Shown here: positions 6,556 to 13,137 of the stretch, in pieces
Numbering within the stretch: position 1 is the stretch's first letter
Layout of the letters: each line of letters starts with the position of its first letter
Source of the DNA: CALAED01 sp937891035
GTDB lineage: Bacteria; Actinomycetota; Actinomycetes; Streptosporangiales; Streptosporangiaceae
DNA: 14,121 bases
Assembly (NCBI GenBank): GCA_035642125.1
Contig: DASQSZ010000385.1
Span: forward strand, 1 to 14,121
Direction of reading: 5' to 3'
Made by a program: the position numbers and the translations under genes
Notes under the pieces: generated by a model
Database searches by the model: none
What the model saw: the letters and a program-made list of their open reading frames with translations, nothing else
What the model was told of the DNA's origin: nothing

Positions 6556-7186
6556 CCGAGTCCCCTCGCTTGCTCTTGGTGGCATGGGCCAGGAACTCGT
6601 CGTAGCCCGACTTGGTGAACACCAAGACGTCGCTGACCAACACGTCGTAGGTGTTGAGCTGACCGGCCACCAGCAGGTGCACGCTCGGCTCGTTGCGCAG
6701 GCTCTTCCAGGTCACCTCGTCGTCTTGAGCGAGGACCACCAAGATGCGCTTGATCTTGAAGTCGGCGCCGTCCAGCACCTCGCGCAGCGCCGTCAGCGCC
6801 GTCTTGGTCTTGGGCGTGTCGCCTTCGATGAGCTGCTCGACCACGTACACCCGGTCGTGCCTGGCCCGGTCGGACAGCGCGCCGCGGAGCGCGGCCGCCT
6901 TCATCTTCCGCGGGGTCTTCTGGTCGTACGAGCGCGGCTTCGGGCCGTGCACGATGCCGCCGCCGGCGAACTGCGGGGCACGGATCGAGCCCTGCCGGGC
7001 CCGCCCGGTTCCCTTTTGCCGGTACGGCTTGCGGCCGCCGCCGCGGACCTCGCCGCGGGTCTTCGTGGAGTGCGTGCCCTGCCGCGCCGCGGCCAGCTGC
7101 GCCGTGACCACCTGATGGATCAGCGGCATGTTGACCTTGGCGTCGAAGATCTCCGACGGCAGGTCGACTTCGAGTCTTGAGGTCAC
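6539..7186 (-). CDS. rplD: 50S ribosomal protein L4
   Basis: Protein L4 lines the peptide tunnel opposite L22. In E. coli it also represses the S10 operon by binding its leader; whether this applies here is unknown. The 215-residue product has the extended tunnel loop GEVRGGGRKPYRQKGTGRARQGSIRAPQFAGGG...GPKPRSY (about residues 45-90) and the globular part with VYVVEQLIEGDTPKTKTA and LNTYDVLVSDVLVFTKSG. The C-terminus (SKRGDSDGQDQ) is polar. The start is GTG, sharing four bases with the rplC stop (GTGA). The last 17 bases overlap rplW. Confidence 0.97.
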   Translation of the reverse strand: MTSRLEVDLPSEIFDAKVNMPLIHQVVTAQLAAARQGTHSTKTRGEVRGGGRKPYRQKGTGRARQGSIRAPQFAGGGIVHGPKPRSYDQKTPRKMKAAALRGALSDRARHDRVYVVEQLIEGDTPKTKTALTALREVLDGADFKIKRILVVLAQDDEVTWKSLRNEPSVHLLVAGQLNTYDVLVSDVLVFTKSGYDEFLAHATKSKRGDSDGQDQ

Positions 7187-7851
7187 TTGGCCGTCTCCTT
7201 CACCGGGCTCTTCACCGCGCTGCGGACGAACACCAGACCGCCGTTCGGACCCGGGATCGCGCCCTTGATGAGCAGCAGTCCCTTGTCCGCGTCGATCGCA
7301 TGGACGGTGAGGTTTTGCACCGTCGTGCGCGCGTTGCCCTTGCGACCGGCCATCCGCAGGCCCTTGAAGACGCGGCCCGGGGTTGCGCAGCCGCCGATCG
7401 AGCCGGGCGAGCGGTGCTTGCGCTGGGTGCCGTGCGTGGCGGACAGCCCGCCGAACCCGTGGCGCTTCATCACACCCTGGGTGCCCTTGCCCTTGCTCTT
7501 GCCGGTCACGTCGACCTTCTGGCCCGCCTCGAACACCTCGACGGTGATCTCCTGGCCGGCCTCGTACTCGCCGGCGTCATCGGTGCGCAGCTCGACGAGG
7601 TAACGACGCGGGGTCACTCCGGCCTTCTCGAACGTCCCCATGCGCGGCTTGTTCACCTTGCGCGGGTTGATCTGCCCAAAGCCGAGCTGGACGGCGGAGT
7701 AGCCGTCGCGCTCGGGCGTGCGCACCTGGGTGACGACGCACGGCCCGGCCCGGACGACGGTCACCGGCACGATCCGGCCATCGTCGTCGAAGATCTGGGT
7801 CATGCCGAGCTTCTCGCCCAGGACGCCCTTACGAGTCCTTGTCGCGCTCAC
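7183..7851 (-). CDS. rplC: 50S ribosomal protein L3
   Basis: Protein L3 binds near the 3' end of 23S rRNA and extends a loop to the peptidyl transferase centre. The 222-residue product shows KGVLGEKLGMTQIFDDDGR at the start, the loop KRHGFGGLSATHGTQRKHRSPGSIGGCATPGRVFKGLRMAGRKGN (about 128-173), and a normal C-terminus. The Gln methylated in E. coli L3 (GQ in SIGQNQTPG) is replaced by Gly-Cys here, as is usual in actinobacteria. The start is GTG with AGGGAG seven bases upstream. An 81-base spacer separates it from rpsJ. Confidence 0.97.
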   Translation of the reverse strand: MSATRTRKGVLGEKLGMTQIFDDDGRIVPVTVVRAGPCVVTQVRTPERDGYSAVQLGFGQINPRKVNKPRMGTFEKAGVTPRRYLVELRTDDAGEYEAGQEITVEVFEAGQKVDVTGKSKGKGTQGVMKRHGFGGLSATHGTQRKHRSPGSIGGCATPGRVFKGLRMAGRKGNARTTVQNLTVHAIDADKGLLLIKGAIPGPNGGLVFVRSAVKSPVKETAK

Positions 7852-7875
7852 CTTCTCGCTCCCTTCGCGGGCGAC

Positions 7876-7894
7876 GCGAGAGGCGGCTCGCCGC
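7876..7894 (-). other. overlapping small hairpins in the rpsJ-rplC spacer
   Basis: GCGGC-TC-GCCGC (7883-7894) and GCGAG-AGGCGG-CTCGC (7876-7880 with 7887-7891) share bases and exclude each other. They lie just upstream of the rplC Shine-Dalgarno. Stems are only five pairs each, so significance is low. Confidence 0.3.
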
Positions 7895-7932
7895 TCCAGT
7901 GTCTGGTCATCGTCATCTCCGGCCGCGTCCCT

Positions 7933-8241
7933 CTAGAGCTTGATCTCGATGTCGACGCCGGCCGGCAGGTCGAGCCGCATGAGCGAGTCGACCGTCTTGG
8001 GCGTCGGGTCGATGATGTCGATCAGCCGCTTGTGCGTGCGCATCTCAAAGTGCTCGCGCGAGTCCTTGTACTTGTGCGGCGAGCGGATGACGCAGTACAC
8101 GTTCTTTTCGGTCGGCAGCGGCACCGGGCCCGCGACCCTGGCGCCCGTGCGCGTCACCGTCTCGACGATCTTTCGTGCCGAGGTGTCGATGACCTCATGG
8201 TCGTAGGCCTTGAGCCGGATGCGGATCTTCTGTCCCGCCAT
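7933..8241 (-). CDS. rpsJ: 30S ribosomal protein S10
   Basis: Protein S10 of the 30S head; in bacteria it also acts as NusE in transcription antitermination. The 102 residues match the family. It begins MAGQKIRIRLKAYDHEVID, has the flexible loop region PLPTEKNVYCVIRSPHKYKDSREHFEMRTHKRLIDI, and ends DLPAGVDIEIKL. The start is ATG, with GAGG five bases upstream. It opens the S10 cluster, 219 bases after tuf, behind a hairpin-rich spacer that may hold the S10 promoter or leader. Confidence 0.97.
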   Translation of the reverse strand: MAGQKIRIRLKAYDHEVIDTSARKIVETVTRTGARVAGPVPLPTEKNVYCVIRSPHKYKDSREHFEMRTHKRLIDIIDPTPKTVDSLMRLDLPAGVDIEIKL

Positions 8242-8268
8242 GGTGGCCTCGGTGTCCTTTGCTGTACC

Positions 8269-8290
8269 CGCGGGGGGCGAGCCCCTCGCG
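8269..8290. repeat. palindrome CGCG-G-GGGG-CGAG-CCCC-T-CGCG
   Basis: CGCG pairs with CGCG, GGGG with CCCC, with one G-T (A-C on the other strand) in between and a four-base loop. It abuts the next palindrome at 8291-8310. Together with bases to 8298 it forms the first copy of a degenerate 26-base unit that recurs at 8336-8361. Confidence 0.5.
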
Positions 8291-8310
8291 TACCCCCCTC
8301 GCAGGGGGTA
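8291..8310. repeat. inverted repeat TACCCCC-CTCGCA-GGGGGTA
   Basis: A perfect 7-base inverted repeat (8291-8297 and 8304-8310) with a six-base loop, inside the tuf-rpsJ spacer. In RNA it competes with the neighbouring palindrome for the C-run 8293-8298. Confidence 0.5.
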
Positions 8311-8335
8311 ACGGTTCTTTGGTCAAACTGCCGAT

Positions 8336-8360
8336 GGGGGCAGGCCCCCCGCCTGCCCCC
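8336..8360. repeat. perfect 10-bp inverted repeat GGGGGCAGGC-CCCCC-GCCTGCCCCC
   Basis: Arms at 8336-8345 and 8351-8360 are exact complements with a five-base loop, giving a very stable hairpin. The core GGGGCAGGCCCC is identical to the palindrome at 2695-2706 at the S10/spc boundary. Aligned with 8273-8298 it matches 21 of 26 bases by eye, so the two look like degenerate tandem copies of one intergenic element. Confidence 0.7.
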
Positions 8361-8410
8361 CGTTGAGAGGGCGGAGGTTTCTTACTTGGGCTTCGGTGCT
8401 CTTCCGTGAT

Positions 8411-8446
8411 GTGGCGGCCGGTCCCTCGGGAGGGGCCGACCGCCAC
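8411..8446 (-). terminator. hairpin terminator candidate after tuf
   Basis: GTGGCGG (8411-8417) and CCGCCAC (8440-8446) form a perfect 7-pair outer stem. The inner part continues with CGG/CCG and CCC/GGG around a six-base loop, so the hairpin is 36 bases long. It begins 14 bases after the tuf stop codon. No T-run follows on the transcribed strand, as is common for actinobacterial terminator-like hairpins, so efficiency cannot be judged. It marks the end of the str cluster. Confidence 0.65.
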
Positions 8447-8460
8447 TCCAACGGTCTGTG

Positions 8461-9654
<1,194 letters not shown>

Positions 9655-9676
9655 TGTGGTGTCTCCTTGTGGATCT

Positions 9677-9691
9677 GACGCCGCTGGCGTC
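9677..9691 (-). other. small hairpin upstream of tuf
   Basis: GACGCC (9677-9682) and GGCGTC (9686-9691) form a perfect 6-pair stem with a three-base loop, 13 bases upstream of the AAGGAG of tuf. It lies in the 75-base fusA-tuf spacer, where extra control or processing that raises EF-Tu output over EF-G could act. This role is inference. Confidence 0.35.
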
Positions 9692-9729
9692 CGTCTTCAT
9701 GTACTTGACTGATCTACCGGCGGCAGTGC

Positions 9730-11841
9730 TTACTCGCCCCGCGCCTTCGCGATGATCTCCTGCGCGACGTTCGCCGGAACCTCGGCGTAGGAGTCGAACT
9801 GCTGGTTGAAGACCGCTCGGCCCTGGGTCTTGCTGCGCAGGTCGCCCACATAGCCGAACATCTCCGAGAGGGGAACGATGGCCCGGACCACGCGCGCTCC
9901 ATGCGCCTCGTCCATGGCCTGGATGTGACCCCGCCGGCTGTTGAGGTCGCCGATCACGTCGCCCATGTTGTCTTCGGGCGTGGTGACCTCGACGGCCATC
10001 ATCGGCTCCAGCAGCGTCGGTTCGGCCCGGCGGGCCGCCTCCTTGAACGCCATGGATCCGGCGATCTTGAAGGCCATCTCGGAGGAGTCGACGTCGTGGT
10101 AGGCGCCATCCTGGAGAGTGACCTTGATACCGACGATCGGGTATCCGGCGAGCACCCCGAACTCGGCGGCCTCTTGGCAGCCCGCGTCCACCGACGGGAT
10201 GTACTCGCGGGGGATGCGGCCACCGGTGACCTTGTTTTCGAACTCGTAGCCGTCGCTGCCCCCGCCGAGCGGCTCCAGGTCGATGATCACGCGGCCGTAC
10301 TGACCGGCGCCACCCGTCTGCTTCTTGTGGGTGTACTCGACCTTCTCGACCTTCCTGCGGATGGTCTCGCGGTAGGCCACTTGCGGGCGGCCGACGTTGG
10401 CCTCGACCTTGAACTCACGCTTCATCCGGTCGACGAGGATCTCCAAGTGGAGCTCGCCCATACCCGAGATGATCGTCTGGCCGGTCTCCTCGTCCGTACG
10501 GACCTGGAAGGACGGGTCTTCCTCGGCCAGCCGCTGGATGGCGGTGCCCAGCTTTTGCTGGTCGGCCTTGGTCCTGGGCTCGATGGCCACATTGATGACC
10601 GGCGCCGGGAAGGTCATCGACTCCAGGATCACCGGCTCGCTCGCGTCACAGAGGGTCTCGCCCGTGGTGGTCTGCTTGAGCCCCATGACCGCGACGATGT
10701 CGCCGGCCCCCACGCGCTCGATCTCGGTGCGCTTGTTGGCGTGCATCCGGTAGATCTTGCCGATGCGCTCTTTGCGGCCCTTCACGCTGTTGAGCACCTG
10801 CGTGCCGGCCTCGAGCACCCCGGAGTAGACCCGGATGTAGGTGAGCTTGCCCAGGTGCGGGTCGCTCATGATCTTGAACGCCAGTGCGGAGAAGGGCTCG
10901 TCCTCGCTCGGCCGGCGCTTGATCACCTTCTCCTCGTCGTCGACGTCGTGGCCCTCGATCGAGGGCACGTCGATGGGCGAGGGGAGGTAGTGGACGATCG
11001 CGTCGAGCAGCGGCTGCACGCCCTTGTTCTTGAAGGCGGTGCCGCACAGCACCGGGGTCAGCTTGCTCGCGATGGTCGCCCGCCGGATCGCCGGGATCAG
11101 CTGCTCCGCGGTGGGCTCGTGGCCCTCCAGGTACAGCTCCATGATCTCGTCGTCGGCCTCGGCCAGCGTCTCCACCAGCTTGTCGTGCCACTCGCGGGCG
11201 GCCTCGACGTGGGTGTCGGGGATGTCGACCGTGTCGTACATCTCGCCGAGCTTGGCCTCGGTGTTCCAGATCAGCGCCTTCATCCTGACGAGGTCGATGA
11301 CGCCCTTGAAGTCGGCCTCGGCCCCCACCGGCAGCTGCAGCACGAGCGGCAGCGCGTTGAGCCGCGAAACGATCATGTCTACGCAGCGGTGGAACTCGGC
11401 GCCGACCCGGTCCATTTTGTTGACGAAGCACATGCGGGGCACGCCGTAGCGGTCGGCCTGCCGCCACACGGTCTCGGTCTGCGGCTCGACGCCGGCCACG
11501 CCGTCGAACACGGCCACAGCGCCGTCGAGCACCCGCAGGTTGCGCTCCACCTCGACGGTGAAGTCCACATGGCCGGGGGTGTCGATGATGTTGATGGTGT
11601 GCTCGACCTCGTCGACAGGCCACCGGCAGGTCACAGCGGCCGAGGTGATGGTGATCCCCCGCTCCTGCTCCTGTTCCATCCAGTCGGTGGTGGCGGCGCC
11701 GTCATGGACCTCGCCGATCTTGTAACTCATCCCCGTGTAGTAAAGGATGCGCTCAGTCGTCGTGGTCTTGCCCGCGTCGATATGCGCCATGATCCCGATG
11801 TTCCGGACCCTGGCGAGGTCTACGCCGGTCTTGGTACCCAC
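9730..11841 (-). CDS. fusA: elongation factor G
   Basis: EF-G is the translocation GTPase, which also acts with RRF in ribosome recycling, and is the target of fusidic acid. The 703-residue product has G1 A19-HIDAGKT-T26, switch I with ERGIT (60-64), G3 D87-TPGH-H91 and G4 N141-KMD-D144. The EF-G-specific G' insertion follows, then domain II (FSALAFKIMSDPHLGKLTYIRVYSG), domain III (LAEEDPSFQV, SGMGELHLEI), domain IV (HKKQTGGAGQYGRV, IPSVDAGCQEA) and domain V (GDVIGDLNSRRGHI, EMFGYVGDLRS). The length matches housekeeping fusA, and the str-operon context argues against the EF-G2 or TetM-like relatives. The start is GTG, with AAAGGAA about 11 bases upstream; 51 bases separate it from rpsG. Confidence 0.98.
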   Translation of the reverse strand: MGTKTGVDLARVRNIGIMAHIDAGKTTTTERILYYTGMSYKIGEVHDGAATTDWMEQEQERGITITSAAVTCRWPVDEVEHTINIIDTPGHVDFTVEVERNLRVLDGAVAVFDGVAGVEPQTETVWRQADRYGVPRMCFVNKMDRVGAEFHRCVDMIVSRLNALPLVLQLPVGAEADFKGVIDLVRMKALIWNTEAKLGEMYDTVDIPDTHVEAAREWHDKLVETLAEADDEIMELYLEGHEPTAEQLIPAIRRATIASKLTPVLCGTAFKNKGVQPLLDAIVHYLPSPIDVPSIEGHDVDDEEKVIKRRPSEDEPFSALAFKIMSDPHLGKLTYIRVYSGVLEAGTQVLNSVKGRKERIGKIYRMHANKRTEIERVGAGDIVAVMGLKQTTTGETLCDASEPVILESMTFPAPVINVAIEPRTKADQQKLGTAIQRLAEEDPSFQVRTDEETGQTIISGMGELHLEILVDRMKREFKVEANVGRPQVAYRETIRRKVEKVEYTHKKQTGGAGQYGRVIIDLEPLGGGSDGYEFENKVTGGRIPREYIPSVDAGCQEAAEFGVLAGYPIVGIKVTLQDGAYHDVDSSEMAFKIAGSMAFKEAARRAEPTLLEPMMAVEVTTPEDNMGDVIGDLNSRRGHIQAMDEAHGARVVRAIVPLSEMFGYVGDLRSKTQGRAVFNQQFDSYAEVPANVAQEIIAKARGE

Positions 11842-11892
11842 TTGTGTTCGCGTTCCTTTAGCTCGTAGCTCGTCTCGTCGGTTGTGCTGGGG

Positions 11893-12363
11893 TCACCAGC
11901 GGTAGTGGGCGAAGGCCTTGTTGGACTCCGCCATCTTGTGCGTGTCTTCGCGCCGCTTGACGCTGGCGCCGAGGCCGTTGCTCGCGTCGAGCAGCTCGTT
12001 CATCAGCCGCTCGGTCATCGTCTTTTCGCGCCGGGCCCGGGAGTACTGGACCAGCCAGCGCAGCGCAAGCGTGGTGCTGCGCGCCGGCCGCACCTCCACC
12101 GGCACCTGGTAGGTCGCGCCACCGACCCGGCGGCTCTTGACCTCGATGGTGGGCTTGACGTTGTCGAGCGCCCGCTTGAGCGTCACGACCGGGTCGTTGC
12201 CGGACTTGTCGCGGCAGCCTTCGAGCGCGCCGTAGACGATGTGCTGGGCGATCGACCGCTTGCCGTCGAGGAGGACCTTGTTGACCAGCGCGGTCACCAG
12301 CGGCGAGTTGTACACCGGGTCGGCGATCAGCGGACGCTTGCCGGCGGGACCCTTCCGAGGCAT
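11893..12363 (-). CDS. rpsG: 30S ribosomal protein S7
   Basis: Protein S7 nucleates assembly of the 30S head and lies at the E-site. In E. coli it represses the str operon; this is not testable here. I start at the ATG 12363-12361 (MPRKGPAGKRPLIADPVYNSPLVTALVNKVL), giving the canonical 156 residues. The frame is open upstream for 20 more codons, but these run inside rpsL and read as an arginine-rich shadow. Further motifs are GKRSIAQHIVYGALE, VEVKSRRVGGATYQVPVEVRP (the S7 signature region) and HKMAESNKAFAHYRW at the end. Only one base separates it from the rpsL stop. Confidence 0.97.
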   Translation of the reverse strand: MPRKGPAGKRPLIADPVYNSPLVTALVNKVLLDGKRSIAQHIVYGALEGCRDKSGNDPVVTLKRALDNVKPTIEVKSRRVGGATYQVPVEVRPARSTTLALRWLVQYSRARREKTMTERLMNELLDASNGLGASVKRREDTHKMAESNKAFAHYRW

Positions 12364-12364
12364 G

Positions 12365-12739
12365 TCAGCTCTTCTCCTTCTTCGCGCCGTAGCGGCTGCG
12401 CGCCTGCTTGCGGTTCCGGACACCCTGGGTGTCGAGCGTGCCCCGAATGATCTTGTAGCGCACGCCGGGGAGATCCTTCACCCGGCCGCCGCGCACGAGC
12501 ACGATCGAGTGCTCCTGCAGGTTGTGGCCGACACCGGGGATGTAGGCCGTCACCTCGATCCCGCTGGACAGCCGGACGCGGGCAACCTTGCGAAGCGCGG
12601 AGTTGGGCTTTTTCGGCGTCGTCGTGTAGACGCGCGTGCAAACGCCACGGCGCTGCGGGCTCCCCTTGAGCGCCGGCGTCTTGTTCTTGGTCACCTTGTC
12701 CTGCCGGCCCTTGCGGACCAGCTGCTGGATCGTGGGCAC
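12365..12739 (-). CDS. rpsL: 30S ribosomal protein S12
   Basis: Protein S12 lies at the decoding centre and controls accuracy; it is the classical site of streptomycin resistance mutations. The start is the GTG 12739-12737 (read as Met; then PTIQQLVRKGRQDKV), with GGAG five bases upstream. This gives 124 residues, the standard length. A longer frame from an ATG 22 codons upstream (12805) would add a non-conserved MHEAASATRRDLLARYEEDG and is not adopted. K43 (TTTPKKPNSALRK) and K88 (GGRVKDLPGVRY) are both present, so the sequence is of the streptomycin-sensitive type at these sites. D89 is the residue methylthiolated in many bacteria. First gene of the str cluster. Confidence 0.97.
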   Translation of the reverse strand: MPTIQQLVRKGRQDKVTKNKTPALKGSPQRRGVCTRVYTTTPKKPNSALRKVARVRLSSGIEVTAYIPGVGHNLQEHSIVLVRGGRVKDLPGVRYKIIRGTLDTQGVRNRKQARSRYGAKKEKS

Positions 12740-12795
12740 CGCGTCTCCGTCTTCCTCGTACCGAGCCAGTAAGTCTCTTCTTGTCGCAGACGCCG

Positions 12796-12847
12796 CCTCG
12801 TGCAAGGCTTTGACCTGCGGGTTTCCCAGTTTCTCCGGCCCACGAGG
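12796..12847 (-). promoter_or_regulatory. putative structured leader element of rpsL
   Basis: On the transcribed strand CCTCGTG (12847-12841) is the exact complement of CACGAGG (12802-12796). The 38 bases between them contain a CTG-GG/CC-CAG stem-loop (CTGGGAAACCCGCAG). The closed structure ends about 57 bases before the rpsL start codon. A role in autoregulation or attenuation of the str operon is inference; a 7-base complement in GC-rich DNA can arise by chance. Confidence 0.3.
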
Positions 12848-12970
12848 TCGGGCGTGTCGCGCCGTCCACGTCGCACCCGGTCCATATCAGACCGAATAGT
12901 GCCGGAGTGGGATTGCCTTGCGCTCTGCCGGTCAGCCTGCCCGGCGTCGACCAAGCCAGCGCGCGCACGA

Positions 12971-12985
12971 CCCGCTAAGGGCGGG
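12971..12985 (-). other. GC hairpin CCCGC-TAAGG-GCGGG near the transcript start
   Basis: A perfect five-pair GC stem with a five-base loop, starting about 12 bases after the proposed -10 box, so it would form at the 5' end of the str mRNA. Such 5' stems can protect transcripts from decay; no T-run follows, so it is unlikely to be a terminator. Confidence 0.35.
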
Positions 12986-12996
12986 CACGAAGGTGG

Positions 12997-13025
12997 AGCT
13001 TACCCAAAGCTCTGGCGCGTGGCAA
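12997..13025 (-). promoter_or_regulatory. promoter candidate of the str cluster
   Basis: On the coding strand TTGCCA (13025-13020) matches the -35 consensus TTGACA in five of six bases. After exactly 17 bases, TAAGCT (13002-12997) fits the actinobacterial -10 pattern TAnnnT. Transcription would begin near 12990, giving a leader of about 250 bases before rpsL. This was the best pair I found in the region by eye; start sites are not shown by sequence alone. Confidence 0.45.
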
Positions 13026-13137
13026 AACGAAAGGCGAAACGGGCCGTTCATGACGTCGCCGCCGGAAATCCCAACGGTGGACGCCACGGGATTGTTCCCC
13101 CGCGTGCACCCCTTTCCGGGCTGGGCGAAGACGGTGG

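Larger units (their letters stand above)
8242..8460 (-). other. GC-extreme tuf-rpsJ spacer
   Basis: A 219-base non-coding spacer between the str and S10 clusters. In transcription order it holds the tuf hairpin (8446-8411), a 10-base perfect stem (8360-8336), a 7-base perfect stem (8310-8291), and a nine-pair stem with CTCG loop (8290-8269). On the RNA strand there are four G-runs (8361-8356, 8350-8345, 8298-8293, 8285-8282) and three C-runs, so several alternative pairings are possible. A TTGACC hexamer on the coding strand (8326-8321) resembles a -35 box, but no acceptable -10 follows at 16-18 bases. The S10 promoter is therefore not located with confidence. Confidence 0.6.
12740..13137 (-). 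other. 398-base gene-free region upstream of rpsL (promoter and leader)
   Basis: I see no protein gene here. The region holds a promoter candidate (13025-12997), a small GC hairpin near the predicted transcript start (12985-12971), another 5-pair stem GCCGG/CCGGC (12927-12931 with 12941-12945), a long-range 7-base complement (12796-12802 with 12841-12847), and the rpsL Shine-Dalgarno (GGAG at 12748-12745). Upstream of the promoter, 13060-13137 shows no clear intrinsic terminator for the preceding gene. A locally A-rich imperfect repeat (GGCAAAACGAAA / GGCGAAACGGG at 13021-13043) lies just upstream of the -35 box. Confidence 0.6.

Noticed and set aside
8321..8326. TTGACC as a -35 box for the S10 promoter
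   Set aside because: The base run at the expected -10 position (TGCGAG) is not acceptable at 16-18 bases spacing; left as an isolated hexamer.
8282..8361. G-quadruplex in the tuf-rpsJ leader RNA
   Set aside because: Four G-runs exist, but the middle loop would be about 46 bases and strong competing C-runs are present; hairpins are more likely.
7177..8409. 410-codon open frame on the plus strand
   Set aside because: Antisense to rplC and rpsJ and running into the hairpin spacer; its repeated APR(V/L)PP comes from the G/C palindromes and not from a protein repeat.
8195..8446. 83-codon minus-strand frame in the tuf-rpsJ spacer
   Set aside because: Runs through the palindromes into rpsJ in another frame; Pro/Gly/Arg-rich translation reflects hairpin DNA.
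9901..11868. 655-codon open frame on the plus strand
   Set aside because: Exact antisense shadow of fusA; no recognisable domains and typical shadow composition (Asp/His/Leu/Val).
12740..12805. 22-codon upstream extension of rpsL from an ATG
   Set aside because: The added residues are not conserved in S12; the GTG start has a good Shine-Dalgarno and gives the exact family length.
12327..12968. 213-codon minus-strand frame across rpsL and its leader
   Set aside because: Overlaps rpsL in another frame; Arg/Gly/Ala-rich shadow with no motif and no good ribosome binding site.
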